A DNA stretch of 64,000 nucleotides from Agrococcus sp. SL85 (GCF_026625845.1 NZ_CP113066.1:310001-374000); one strand, 5' to 3'. Counted from the stretch's first letter, positions 44,601 to 53,791 are shown. Notes: generated by a model not told the origin, from the letters alone. Numbers and translations: made by a program.

Positions 44601-46161
44601 CGACGAAGCGGTACTCGTACCAGGCCTTGCCGGTCAGGTCGACGGCCTCGATCGCATGCGCGAAGGCGTCGCCGTCGCCGCGCTCGAGGTTGACGTCGGC
44701 GAACTGCTCGTCGACGTCGGAGCGCAGCTGCAGCGTGACGCGGCGCACGATGGTGTCGTCGGCGATGGTCGCCTCGATCGCGAAGGCCCCGCCGGGCTGG
44801 ATCCGGTCGACCGTGCGGTCGTCCACCGTCGGCGCCGCAGCGTCGGCCGCCGGCACGGTGCGCTCGGTCGGCACCTGGTCGGCCTCGACCGCGCCGGGCG
44901 TCGCCGCGCGCGAGCCGAGCAGCCGCTGCTGCCCGAAGTCCTCCGGGTCGACGCCGTACGCGAGGCCGCGGTCGGTCTCGACGTCGCGCGCGCCGCCCAT
45001 GTTGTAGAAGCCGGTGCTCACGGGCACGCCGGTCGCGGTGCTGACCTCCATGCCGCGGGCGCTGCCGTTCGCCATGCCGCCGACTGCGGTCTCGACGAGC
45101 CGGGCCTCCGGGATGCTCGTGCCCCAGAAGGCGTTGAAGTCGTCGCGGTCGAGGTCGCCGTTGCCGCCGTTCTTCACCCAGATGACGAGCGCCTCGCCCG
45201 GTGCGATGACCGCATCCGCGGGCTCGAGCGCCCAGAGCGCCGAGCTGCCGCTGTCGGGGTAGAGGTAGCGGAGCCGGTGGTCGGCCATCGACACGGGCTC
45301 GGTGGTGGTGTTGTACAGCTCGACGAACTCGTAGCCGTCGCTGCCGCCGACGTTCGTGGAGTCGACCCCCAGCTCGGTGAGCAGGAGCGTGCCGACCGTG
45401 GAGTCGGGCGCAGGGCCGGGGATGGGCTCGCCCGGGTCGGGCTGGGGCTCGGGCTCGGGCTCCGGCTCCGGCTCCGGACTGCGGTCCTCGAGCTGCGCCG
45501 GATCGACGGTGCCGGGGCTCGTCGCGGCGTTGCCCGCGAGCAGCGGCATCGAGCGCTCGGCGGCGTCGGCGGGCACGCGGAACTGCGCGGCCTCGTCCTC
45601 TCCCGTGGAGCCGGCGGGGTAGTGCGACCAGCCGACGATGCCGCCGTCGGGGCCGAGGACGCGGATCGTGCGGCTGCCGCCGTTGGCCATGCCCGCCTGG
45701 CCCGTGATGCGCACCAGCTGGTAGTCCTCGGCGCCGCCGCGCTCGGCCCAGTAGGCGCGGAAGTCGTCCTCGCTGAGGGCGGGCGAGTCGACGGAACCGT
45801 CCGCGCTCGTGTACGAGAGCCAGAGCACGGCCGTGCCACCTGCGGGGATCGCGGTGCCGGGGGGAGCGCTCAGCGGCACGTCGCGCGCGGTGTCGGCGTC
45901 GTCGGCGTAGCCGTACGCGAGCCCGTAGCCGCCATCGCCGAGCGTCAGCGGCGCGCCCGTCGTGTTCACGACCTCGACGTACTCGAACTGGTCGGCGCCC
46001 GTCGTGTTGGGCACGATCTCGGTGACCACGAGCGGCCAGGCCGCTGCGGGCGCCGCGGTGGCCGCCGCGGCGGGCACGAGCAGGCTGGCGCCGATCGCGA
46101 CGAGGGCGACCGCGGCGGCTCCCGTCCTCGTTCGGCGGACGGATGGGGTGCGCGGTGTCAC
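41676..46161 (-). CDS. Sortase-anchored metallophosphoesterase with lamin-tail domains (frameshifted)
   Basis: One break at 43381-43385 (minus strand GAGCCTC for GAGCTC); repair gives 1494 residues from GTG 46161, with GAGGAG upstream. A signal peptide (AAAVALVAIGASLLVPAAA) is followed by two lamin-tail-like domains (VTEIVPNTTGADQFEYVEVV; LTELGVDSTNVGGSDGYEFV) separated by a Pro/Glu repeat linker, then Ig-like domains and a calcineurin-like phosphoesterase: YVFHTGDIVDE, MLAGNHDVGNF, VSMVMSGHYHD. The C terminus has SLPRTGAE, a membrane helix and RRARR, a classic LPxTG wall-sorting signal. It is a wall-anchored extracellular phosphoesterase. Substrate unknown; nucleotides or phosphodiesters are likely. 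Confidence 0.85.
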
Positions 46162-46342
46162 GGGTGCTCCTCGAGGCGGGGATGGGGACGCCGCGAACCT
46201 AGGGAGCGCATGTGGCCGCAGGGTGAACGCCGCGAGGCCGGACGGCCAACGAGGGCCTGCGCGACGCGGCGGGCCGCGGGCGACGGCGGGCACGGCCGGC
46301 GGGCGACGCGCCGAGCGCAGCGCGCGGCCCCGCCCGGACACG

Positions 46343-46374
46343 ACGAAGGCCCCGCCTCACGGCGGGGCCTTCGT
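46343..46374 (-). terminator. Terminator of tRNA-Ala
   Basis: A perfect 14-bp stem (46343-46356 with 46361-46374) around a TCAC loop, 6 bp beyond the 3' end of the tRNA on the same strand. It has no T-run, as is common in this genome type. Confidence 0.75.
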
Positions 46375-46380
46375 GACCGG

Positions 46381-46453
46381 TGGACCCTAGGAGATTCGAA
46401 CTCCTGACCTCCTCGATGCGAACGAGGCGCGCTACCAACTGCGCCAAGGGCCC
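46381..46453 (-). tRNA. tRNA-Ala (anticodon CGC)
   Basis: Read on the minus strand, a 73-nt cloverleaf: acceptor GGGCCCT pairs with AGGGTCC (one G-T), D arm GCGC/GCGC region, anticodon stem CCTCG/CGAGG around TTCGCAT (anticodon CGC, reading GCG), and T loop GTTCGAATC. Discriminator A73. The CCA end is not encoded; CCG follows. Confidence 0.92.
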
Positions 46454-46501
46454 GGACTCGACGAGCATACAAGGATGCGCGCCCGTGCGCGAATCGGCGC
46501 G

Positions 46502-47707
46502 TCAGCCGACGCGGCGGCGCAGGAACGCCTCGTGCACGTCGACGCCGGCGAGGTCCTCCTCGACGACGCCCATGGCGGCGAACCGCGATCCGGAGGCCGT
46601 CGCGCGCCGCGCGGGCGCCGTCTCCGCGGCCGGCGCCGCAGCCTGCTCCGCCACCTCGGCGCGAACGACGTCGAGCGCCTCGGCGGCGTCGAGCGCCTCG
46701 TCGAGCTCGATGCGGCGGATCGGCACCGCGGGCGCCGTGGGCGCGAGCCTGCGCTCGACGTCGGTCTGCGGCACCTCCCCCGTCACGATCTCCTCGAAGC
46801 TCGGCTCCAGCGGCGAGACGCGCGCGAGCGGGCCGGAGATCGCGCGACGGTCCTCGGCGAGGCGACGGCGCGCCCGCTGCAGCAGCTCGTCGCCGGGCTG
46901 CGCCGCGAGGGCCTGCGCCCCGGCCTGCGCCGCCGTAGCCTGCGCCGCGACTGCGCGCTGCTCGGCCGCCGGCCGCCGCACGGCGCGCGCCCGCTGCTCC
47001 GGCACCTGCGCGGGGCTCCAGCTGCGCGAGCGCAGCAGCTCGTCGGTGCGCTGCACGCGGGCCACGACCTGCTCGGCCACGCGCGCCTCGGCCGCGACGG
47101 CCTCGGCGGCGACCTCGCGCGCCTCGACGAGCGTGCGCACGCTCGGCGCGGTCGCGGCGGCCACCGAGCGCACGCGCGCGGCAGAGGCGTTCACGGCCAC
47201 GAGGCCGACGAGGCCCAGCACGAGGGCCGCGCCGCCCGCGAGGAGCAGCATGCCGAGCCCGGGCAGCAGCGCGCCAGCGACGACGGCGGCGACGGCGAGC
47301 AGCACGAGGGCGAAGCACGCGAGGCGGGTGCGGCGGAGGCGCTGGGCGCGCGAGACGGTCGTGCGCACGGCGGCGCGCACCTCGCGCTCCACCGCCTTGA
47401 TCTGCTCGTCGAGCTCGCGGGCCCTGGCGACGGCCTTCGCGTGCTCCATGGCCTGCTTGAGGCGCGCCTCCTTCGCGACGGCGCGCTGCTGCACGGCGAT
47501 CGTGCGGGCGTCCGCCTCGATGCGGACCTCCTCGGGCGACTCCGCCGACTCGGCCATGATGCGCAGGGTCTGCTGCAGGCGGATGGCGTTGCGCTCGGTC
47601 GCGAGGTACTCGCGCCTGCGGGTCCAGACCGGCACCAGGTAGGCGACCCAGAGCAGGACGGCGACGATGAGGACGAGCGACGTCCCGAGACCTGCGAGCT
47701 CCGGCAT
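46502..47707 (-). CDS. Membrane protein with coiled-coil region
   Basis: 401 residues. An N-terminal membrane helix (TSLVLIVAVLLWVAYLVPVW) is followed by RRREYLATERNAIRLQQTLRI and a basic/acidic coiled coil to residue ~120. Two adjacent hydrophobic helices come next (LACFALVLLAVAAVVAGALL, LLLAGGAALVLGLVGLVAV), then a long Ala/Arg/Glu-rich cytoplasmic tail ending SRFAAMGVVEEDLAGVDVHE. Similar proteins are widespread in Microbacteriaceae without assigned function. I chose ATG 47707; an in-frame GTG at 47716 adds three residues. It lies between tRNA-Ala and the acetyltransferase gene on the same strand. Confidence 0.74.
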   Translation of the reverse strand: MPELAGLGTSLVLIVAVLLWVAYLVPVWTRRREYLATERNAIRLQQTLRIMAESAESPEEVRIEADARTIAVQQRAVAKEARLKQAMEHAKAVARARELDEQIKAVEREVRAAVRTTVSRAQRLRRTRLACFALVLLAVAAVVAGALLPGLGMLLLAGGAALVLGLVGLVAVNASAARVRSVAAATAPSVRTLVEAREVAAEAVAAEARVAEQVVARVQRTDELLRSRSWSPAQVPEQRARAVRRPAAEQRAVAAQATAAQAGAQALAAQPGDELLQRARRRLAEDRRAISGPLARVSPLEPSFEEIVTGEVPQTDVERRLAPTAPAVPIRRIELDEALDAAEALDVVRAEVAEQAAAPAAETAPARRATASGSRFAAMGVVEEDLAGVDVHEAFLRRRVG

Positions 47708-47768
47708 GAGCGGCACGGTATCGGCGGCGCGAGCCCGATCGACGGAGGGCGCGCGGCGCGCCCCGCGT

Positions 47769-48428
47769 TCAGGCCCCGGCGCGCCCGCGCGGGTCGCCGC
47801 CGACGTCGACGGGGTACACCGAGCGGTCGAAGGGCTGCACCCGTCCGCCGAGCCAGCGCGAGAGCAGCGGCTCCGCGAGCTCCTCGCGCACGAGCGCGAA
47901 GCAGAGGTGGTCGCGCCAGTCGCCGTCGATGTGGATGTAGCGCCTCCGGCAGCCCTCGTAGCGGAAGCCCAGCTTCTCCACCACGCGCAGGCTCGCGACG
48001 TTCTCGGGGCGGATGCACACCTCCACCCGGTGCAGGCCGCCGGCGCCGAGCAGGTGGTCGGCGACGAGCGCGACGGCCGTCGTCGTGGCGCCGCGGCCCG
48101 CGAAGCGCTCGGCGACCCAGTAGCCGATGGTCGAGGAGGCGAGCGCGCCGCCCGTGATGCTCGCGACGTTCAGCTGCCCGGCGAAGCGCCCGTCGACCTC
48201 GATCGCGAACGCGAGGCCCGAGCCGTCGCGCTCGCCGTCGAGGAGGGAGCGGATGGACGAGCGGGTGTCGAAGCGGCCGCTCGGGCGCGAGCCCGGCAGC
48301 GTCGCCTCCCACGGCTCGAGCCAGGACCGGTTGCCGACGAGCTCGGCCTCGAGCGCCCTCGCGTCGCGCATCCGGATGCCGCGCACGGCGACGGCGCCGT
48401 GGCTGAGCCGGGGCGCGGTGTCGAACAC
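47769..48428 (-). CDS. GNAT-family (RimJ/RimL-like) N-acetyltransferase
   Basis: 219 residues from GTG 48428. Typical RimJ/RimL features: RLSHGAVAVRGIRMRDARALE at the start, IEVDGRFAGQLNVASITGGA, IGYWVAERFAGRGATTTAVAL (acetyl-CoA pyrophosphate loop), GGLHRVEVCIRPENVASLRVV and KLGFRYEG. It would acetylate a protein N terminus (ribosomal in the named family) or a small amine. It lies 80 bp divergent from the 5-FTHF cyclo-ligase gene, so the two may share regulatory DNA. Confidence 0.86.
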   Translation of the reverse strand: MFDTAPRLSHGAVAVRGIRMRDARALEAELVGNRSWLEPWEATLPGSRPSGRFDTRSSIRSLLDGERDGSGLAFAIEVDGRFAGQLNVASITGGALASSTIGYWVAERFAGRGATTTAVALVADHLLGAGGLHRVEVCIRPENVASLRVVEKLGFRYEGCRRRYIHIDGDWRDHLCFALVREELAEPLLSRWLGGRVQPFDRSVYPVDVGGDPRGRAGA

Positions 48429-48508
48429 AGGTCGAGCCTAGGGCCGCGATGCTGGAGCCGCGGCGCGGAGGCGCGGCCGGCCCAGCGCGGCGCGATACCC
48501 TCCGACCC

Positions 48509-49108
48509 GTGAGCGAGGACGAGGCGGCCATCGAGGAGGCGAAGCGCGTCCTGCGCCGTCGCCTCCGCACCGAGCGGGCGGAGCTCGGCGCCGCGCGCGC
48601 CGCCGAGCGCTCCCCCGCCCTCACCGAGCACCTCGTGGCGCTCGTGCGCGAGCGCGGGGCCCGCACGATCTCCGCCTACCTGTCGCTCCCCGACGAGCCC
48701 GACACCCGCGGCCTCATCCGCTGGGCCGACGCGGAGGGGCTGCGCGTGCTGCTGCCGATCATCCGCACCGACGGCCTGCTCGACTGGGCCGAGCACGACG
48801 GCACCGAGACGATCGAGGCGAGCCTCGGCATCCCGGAGCCCACGGGCGAGGCCCTGCCGCCGACGGCGCTCGACGACGTCGACCTCATGCTCGTGCCCGC
48901 CACGGCCATCGGGCGCGACGGCTCGCGCATCGGCGGCGGCCGCGGATTCTTCGACAGGACGATCGCCGCGATGGCAGAATGTCCTCCTGTGTACGCCATC
49001 GTGCACGACGAGGAGCTCCTCGACTCCGTGCCGCACGCCGCGTACGACCAGCCCGTCGACGGCGTGGTCACCGAGTCGGGGGTCCTGACCTTCCACCCGA
49101 GGAGCTGA
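48509..49108 (+). CDS. 5-formyltetrahydrofolate cyclo-ligase
   Basis: 199 residues from GTG 48509. It has the family N-terminal basic helix (AKRVLRRRLRTERAEL), the substrate/ATP loop ISAYLSLPDEPDTRGLIRWA, VLLPIIRTDGLLDWAEHDG, and the C-terminal block VDLMLVPATAIGRDGSRIGGGRGFFDRT, which is the family signature. It converts 5-formyl-THF to 5,10-methenyl-THF with ATP. It is the first of three tightly spaced genes (gaps of 3 and 29 bp) with fmdB and mscL. Confidence 0.93.
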   Translation: MSEDEAAIEEAKRVLRRRLRTERAELGAARAAERSPALTEHLVALVRERGARTISAYLSLPDEPDTRGLIRWADAEGLRVLLPIIRTDGLLDWAEHDGTETIEASLGIPEPTGEALPPTALDDVDLMLVPATAIGRDGSRIGGGRGFFDRTIAAMAECPPVYAIVHDEELLDSVPHAAYDQPVDGVVTESGVLTFHPRS

Positions 49109-49111
49109 GCC

Positions 49112-49336
49112 ATGCCCGTCTACGCCTACGCCTGCACCGCCTGCGGCCACGCGTTCGACGCCCGCCAGTCCTTCAGCGAGCCCGCGCTCACGACCTGCGA
49201 GCAGTGCGGCGGCGCGCTGCGCAAGCAGTACGGCGCCGTCGGCGTCACCTTCAACGGCTCGGGGTTCTACCGCACCGACTCGCGCGCCGGCGGCGCCGCG
49301 AAGGCACCCGCGGCAAGCTCCGGCTCGTCCGACTGA
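49112..49336 (+). CDS. FmdB-family zinc-ribbon protein
   Basis: 74 residues starting 3 bp after the cyclo-ligase stop. MPVYAYACTACGHAFDARQS and TTCEQCGGALRKQY supply two CxxC pairs for one zinc ion. GVTFNGSGFYRTDSR is the usual FmdB tail, followed by an Ala/Ser-rich end. The family is a small putative regulator found beside mscL and folate genes in many actinobacteria. Function not established. Confidence 0.9.
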   Translation: MPVYAYACTACGHAFDARQSFSEPALTTCEQCGGALRKQYGAVGVTFNGSGFYRTDSRAGGAAKAPAASSGSSD

Positions 49337-49365
49337 CCCCACCCCTGAGCACCCGGAGGCACGAG

Positions 49366-49767
49366 ATGCAGGGCTTCAAGAACTTCCTCCTGCGAGGCAA
49401 CGTCATCGAGCTGGCGATCGCGGTCGTCATCGGCGCCGCCTTCACGGCCGTCGTCGCGGGCTTCACCGAGGCGATCATCAATCCGCTCATCGCGCAGGCG
49501 TTCGACGCCGAGGCGCTGTCGGAGGCGACGGTCGGCATCTTCCCGATCGGCGTGCTGCTCGCCGCGATCATCAACTTCCTCATCGTGGCGGCGATCTGCT
49601 ACTTCGTGCTGATCCTCCCGATGCAGAAGCTCAAGGAGCACCACGACAAGCTCCGCGGCTTCACCCCCGACGCGCCCGCCGAGACCGACCTCGACGTGCT
49701 CCGCGACATCCGCGACCTCCTGCAGCAGCAGGCCGGCGAGAAGCCGGCGACGCCGCCCGCGGCCTGA
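49366..49767 (+). CDS. mscL: Large-conductance mechanosensitive channel
   Basis: 133 residues, normal for MscL. QGFKNFLLRGNVIELAIAVVIGAAFTAVV is the N-terminal amphipathic helix plus TM1 with the constriction region. FPIGVLLAAIINFLIVAAICYFVLI is TM2, and a C-terminal helix follows (DLDVLRDIRDLLQQ). It forms a homopentameric inner-membrane channel that opens on hypo-osmotic shock. GGAGG lies 7 nt before the ATG. A perfect 15-bp hairpin terminator ends the three-gene operon. Confidence 0.96.
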   Translation: MQGFKNFLLRGNVIELAIAVVIGAAFTAVVAGFTEAIINPLIAQAFDAEALSEATVGIFPIGVLLAAIINFLIVAAICYFVLILPMQKLKEHHDKLRGFTPDAPAETDLDVLRDIRDLLQQQAGEKPATPPAA

Positions 49768-49784
49768 CGCGCGCGGCGCGGGAT

Positions 49785-49818
49785 CGGAGGGGCGGGGCCT
49801 GCGGGCCCCGCCCCTCCG
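49785..49818. terminator. Terminator after mscL
   Basis: A perfect 15-bp GC stem (49785-49799 with 49804-49818) around a TGCG loop, 18 bp after mscL. It also lies 15 bp beyond the end of the small gene on the other strand, so it can terminate both operons. Confidence 0.82.
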
Positions 49819-49832
49819 TCGTCCCCGGCGGC

Positions 49833-50063
49833 TCAGCCCCAGTGGGGCGGCACGTCGCTGCGGAGGCGCTCGTCGTTCTCGCGCGACTGCGCGCGCTCCT
49901 GCGCGGGCTCGCCGGTCCAGCCGGGCGTGGGCTCGGTCGTGACGCGGCGGCCGCGCCGACGGATCACGAGCGGCGCGGGCTCGGCGCCCGCGACCTGCTC
50001 GTCGTCCGACGCGGGGCGCGCCCGCTCGCCGTCCGACGCGGGGCGCGCCCGCTCGTCGCTCAC
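49833..50063 (-). CDS. Small disordered protein coupled to the helicase-like gene
   Basis: 76 residues starting at GTG in a GTGA overlap with the stop of the upstream helicase-like gene. It is highly charged and predicted disordered. A 27-bp unit repeated in tandem (50003-50029, 50030-50056) encodes a doubled ERARPASD motif, followed by a basic stretch (APLVIRRRGRRVTTEPTPGW) and a short acidic end. I do not recognise it. The overlap implies coupled expression, so it may be an accessory factor of the large protein (inference). Confidence 0.55.
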   Translation of the reverse strand: MSDERARPASDGERARPASDDEQVAGAEPAPLVIRRRGRRVTTEPTPGWTGEPAQERAQSRENDERLRSDVPPHWG

Positions 50064-53000
50064 CGGGCGGCGTCGGCGCCGACGAGCTCCGCGATGCGGT
50101 CGGCGACGCCCTCGGGGTCGGTGAAGAGCTCGAAGGCGTGCACGCGCATCGTGTGCCACCCGAAGCGGCGCAGCACGTCCGGCCGCAGGCGGAGCGCCTC
50201 GCGCAGCGTGCGGTCGCCGTCGTCGTGGTCGGCCTCGATCGCGGCGCACACGCCGCCGTTCGCGACCACGAGCGGCAGCGCACCGTCGTAGGCGACGTCG
50301 GCGCGGAGGCCCCGGCGGCGCAGGCGCGTCGCGAGGTCGACCATGAGCGGGTCGCCGCCGCGGCTCGGCTGGTGCCGCTCCGGCGAGGCCGCGTCGAGCA
50401 GCACCTCGCGCAGGATCGCGGCGCCGTGCTCGAGCCGCTCGGGGTCGAGCTCCGCGGCGTCGAAGGACGTGACGATCTGCATCGCCTTGCGTGCGCGGGT
50501 CATCGCGACGGCGAGCAGCCGCTCGCCGCCCGGCTGCCCGAGCGTGCCGAAGTCGACGTTGCGGCCGTGCTTCGTGTGGCCGTAGCCGACCGAGAAGATG
50601 ACGCGATCGCGGCTGAGCGCGCTCGCGTGCGTCACGTCGACGATGACGAAGGGCTCCTCGCGATCGGCGACGACGAAGTCGGCGAGCGGGCCGTTGCTCG
50701 CGAGCGCCGCCATGATCGACTGCTGGATGCGCACCTCGTGCCGCTCGTTCGCGGTCACGACCATGAGCGACTCCTGCGGGCGCGAGCGCGCGTGCTGGGC
50801 CACGAGCTGCACGACGCGGTCGACCTCGGCGTCGGGGCTCTCGATCGTCGCCGCGCCCTGCTCGGGCAGGCCGTGCGCGCCGTGCACGATCGACGTCGTG
50901 AGCGAGGCGTGCCCGAGGTAGGCGCCCGCCCACGGCAGGGCCTCGATCCGGCCGCCGTAGAAGCGCTGGTCCACCGCGGCGACGAGGTCGGCGCCGCCCG
51001 TGCGGTACGAGCGGGTGAGCGAGCGCGAGGGCAGGACCTCGCCGAGCCGCGAGAGCGCCGACTCCGCGTGCAGCTCGTCGGGCGTCGCGAGCTCCTCGGT
51101 GGGGCGCACGCCGAGCGTCGAGATGCCGACGTCGAAGGGCGCGGGGGTCTGGGTGGTCGAGTCGCCGAGCGCGATCACCTGGCGGGCGCGCGCGATGGCG
51201 CCCGCGGCCTCCGCGATCGTCACGGCACCGGCATCGGCGAGCACGACGGCGTCGAAGGGGATGCTGCGCGCCACGCGGTGCAGGTCGTACGGCGAGGCCA
51301 GCCACACGGGGGCGACGGCGCGCGTCAGGTGCGGGGCGAGCCGCTGGAGGTCCTCCGAGGCGACGGCGCCCGCGCGGATGAGGCCGCGCACGGCGGCGGC
51401 CTCGTCCGGGTGGTCGTCGACCGCGAGCCGCCACTGCTCGGCGAGCTGGTGCGCGAGCCGGGCGCTCGACGCGTCGACGTGCGCCTCGTCGACGAGCGCG
51501 AAGTCCTGCTCGAGGCGGCGCAGCACGTCGGTGTTGCCGCGCAGCAGCGCGCGCTCGCGGCCGAGCATCGCCTGCAGGGCGGACTGCCACCACGCGAGGT
51601 CGAGCTCGTGCTCGATCTCGTCGTCGGCGACGTGCCGGGCGGCGAGGTCCGCGAGCAGCGGCTCGAGCCCGAGGCGCTCGATCGAGCCCATGAGCTCGGC
51701 GCGCTCCTGGATGTTCTGCAGCGCGTCGCTCGGCGCGGCGAGCTCGCGCACGCGGTCCTCGAGGTCGGCGAGCGGCAGGTCGACGCTGCGCACTTCCGGG
51801 GCGAGGCCCGCGTCGAGCCGGTCGAGGCGCTCGGCGACGTCGCGCAGGCGCACCTCGACGCCTGCGAGGCCCGCGGGCACCGTGGGGATCGAGCCGTCGG
51901 GCGCGAACTTGGCCCAGAGGCGACGCTGCTGCTGCGCGGCCTGCAGCACGTCGTTGAGGTCGGGCACGTGCGCGCCGGGGCGCACGTACTCCTCGGCGAG
52001 GCGCTTGAGGCGGCGCCGCTGCATGCCGCCGAGCGCCTGCATCGCCTCGCGGCGCGGCCCCGTCGCGGTGATGAGCTCGCCGAGCGGGCGGTCGTAGATC
52101 GCCGGCGTCATGACGTCGAGCGTCGCGCGCACGTCGGTGAGCAGCGCGATCTGGATGCCGAGCTCGGCGAGCGTCGCCGCCGGGCGCAGCTTGGTGTCGC
52201 CCACGACCTCCTTGGCCTGCGCGAGCAGCTCGGCGAGCGCGCCGGCGTCGAGCGCCTTCGCGTCGTCGTACGCGGCGGAGGCGTCGGCGGAGGTCGCGAA
52301 CGACGCGCCGTACCAGGGGGTGTCGTTCGGGCCGTAGCGGAACTGGCCGAGTTCGGCCGCCTTCCGCATCGTCGCGGCGACGCGCGGGCGGTCGGTCGCG
52401 AGCGCGCGCGTCGAGGCCTCGGTGAGTCGCGCGCGCGTCGAGGGCGGCGTCGGCAGCATCGCGAGCCGCGAGAGCTCCTTGAGCGCGTCGAGCACCGAGA
52501 CCTGCAGCTCGCCGTCGACGCGGCGGAGCGCGCCGCGGTAGTCGAGCAGCACCTTGCGCAGGCGCAGCATGGCCTCGTCGATCTCGGCCGTCTCCGGGCG
52601 CTCCGAGCGCTCGATCCGGCGGATCGCCGCGATCAGGTCGCGGCGCAGCGTCGCCTCCCCCACCGCGAGCGCCTCGAGCTTCGTCGCCGCGAGCCGATCA
52701 GCGATGCCCCGGAGGGTCGCGCGGCGCGGGCTGACGACGAGCACGCGCTTGTCGTCGCCGACGAGCGCGGCGACGACGTTCACGATCGTCTGCGTGAGGC
52801 CCGTGCCCGGCAGCGCCTCCACGACGAGCGAGTTGCCGGCGGCGGCCTCGGCGATGACGGCGTCCTGCTCGCCGTCGGCGTCGAGCACGAGGCGGTCGAC
52901 CTCCGGGTCGCGCTCGTCCTGGGGCGTCTCGTCGATGCCCGCGCGGCCCTCGCGCACGCGCCAGGCCGCCTGCTCGTCGCCGCGCACGGCGTCGAGCACG

Positions 53001-53791
53001 TCGTGCGGCACGGGCTCGAGGTCGGCCGCCATGGGCTCGCCGACGTCGGCGAAGGTCGAGGCGAGGAGCCGCGCCTCGAGCGAGAAGCCGGGCACGTGCG
53101 CGGCGGCGAGGCGCACCGCGTCGAGCACGGCGTTGGGGGTGAAGGTGCCCTCGCCCGAGGCGAGGTCGACGAGCTGGCGGTCGTCGAGCCGCACCCCGTG
53201 GTGCTCGCGGAGGATGCGCGCGATGCGCGGGTTCAGGAACGGCCGGCCGAGCAGCTGCAGCTCGAAGTCGCGCCCGCGCCTGCGCACGATGAGGGGGCGC
53301 AGCAGCACCGGGCCGTAGACCTCGCCGTCGCCGTGCGGGAAGCGCGCCATGCCGATGCCGAGGTGCACCGCGTCGATCGAGCGGGCGGCGGCGAGCTCGA
53401 CGCCCTTCGAGGCGATGGAGGCGGCGGCGGCGCGGGCGGCGCGGAGCGCGAGGTCGTCGCGGATGAGGCTCGAGAGGGCCGTCGGGCGGCCGGTGATGAA
53501 CTGCGCGAGCCCGCCGGGGTGGGTGGTCGAGAGCTCGACGCGCGTCGCGGTGGTGTCGATGAAGCCCGTGAGGGGGCTGCGGCCGCCGACGCGGCGCAGC
53601 GCCTCTGCCCACGCGTCCCACTCGCCCTGGCGCCGCTGGCGGCGCGGCGCGGGCTCGGGAGCCGCCTCGTGGCTCGGCGCGGGGGCCTCCGCGGACTCCT
53701 CGCGCTCTGCGTCGTCGGTCCCGGCTGCTGCTGCGGGGTCGACGGGCGCCTCGGGCGCCTCGCCCCGGTCCACGGTCTCGTCCTCACGCAC
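50060..53791 (-). CDS. Large superfamily-1 helicase-like protein with degenerate ATPase motifs
   Basis: 1243 residues from GTG 53791. After a disordered ~70-residue start, residues ~75-330 carry no recognised catalytic motif. The ATP-binding region reads VVEALPGTGLTQTIVNVVAA, where Walker A Lys is replaced, and the Walker B position reads FDAVVLADAGAVTIAEAA with no DE. The later helicase region is better kept: LTRSYRTGGADLVAAVDQRF and AVAMTRARKAMQIVTSF. The C terminus (LRRRGLRADVAYDGALPLVV, CAAIEADHDDGD, RFGWHTMRVHAFELF) resembles the Vsr/DUF559-type nuclease tail of actinobacterial helicase-nucleases. It may be an inactive or structural relative. It overlaps the small gene downstream. Confidence 0.72.
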   Translation of the reverse strand: MREDETVDRGEAPEAPVDPAAAAGTDDAEREESAEAPAPSHEAAPEPAPRRQRRQGEWDAWAEALRRVGGRSPLTGFIDTTATRVELSTTHPGGLAQFITGRPTALSSLIRDDLALRAARAAAASIASKGVELAAARSIDAVHLGIGMARFPHGDGEVYGPVLLRPLIVRRRGRDFELQLLGRPFLNPRIARILREHHGVRLDDRQLVDLASGEGTFTPNAVLDAVRLAAAHVPGFSLEARLLASTFADVGEPMAADLEPVPHDVLDAVRGDEQAAWRVREGRAGIDETPQDERDPEVDRLVLDADGEQDAVIAEAAAGNSLVVEALPGTGLTQTIVNVVAALVGDDKRVLVVSPRRATLRGIADRLAATKLEALAVGEATLRRDLIAAIRRIERSERPETAEIDEAMLRLRKVLLDYRGALRRVDGELQVSVLDALKELSRLAMLPTPPSTRARLTEASTRALATDRPRVAATMRKAAELGQFRYGPNDTPWYGASFATSADASAAYDDAKALDAGALAELLAQAKEVVGDTKLRPAATLAELGIQIALLTDVRATLDVMTPAIYDRPLGELITATGPRREAMQALGGMQRRRLKRLAEEYVRPGAHVPDLNDVLQAAQQQRRLWAKFAPDGSIPTVPAGLAGVEVRLRDVAERLDRLDAGLAPEVRSVDLPLADLEDRVRELAAPSDALQNIQERAELMGSIERLGLEPLLADLAARHVADDEIEHELDLAWWQSALQAMLGRERALLRGNTDVLRRLEQDFALVDEAHVDASSARLAHQLAEQWRLAVDDHPDEAAAVRGLIRAGAVASEDLQRLAPHLTRAVAPVWLASPYDLHRVARSIPFDAVVLADAGAVTIAEAAGAIARARQVIALGDSTTQTPAPFDVGISTLGVRPTEELATPDELHAESALSRLGEVLPSRSLTRSYRTGGADLVAAVDQRFYGGRIEALPWAGAYLGHASLTTSIVHGAHGLPEQGAATIESPDAEVDRVVQLVAQHARSRPQESLMVVTANERHEVRIQQSIMAALASNGPLADFVVADREEPFVIVDVTHASALSRDRVIFSVGYGHTKHGRNVDFGTLGQPGGERLLAVAMTRARKAMQIVTSFDAAELDPERLEHGAAILREVLLDAASPERHQPSRGGDPLMVDLATRLRRRGLRADVAYDGALPLVVANGGVCAAIEADHDDGDRTLREALRLRPDVLRRFGWHTMRVHAFELFTDPEGVADRIAELVGADAAR

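Noticed and set aside
46381..46453. Missing CCA at tRNA-Ala taken as truncation
   Set aside because: The cloverleaf is complete; many actinobacterial tRNA genes rely on CCA addition.
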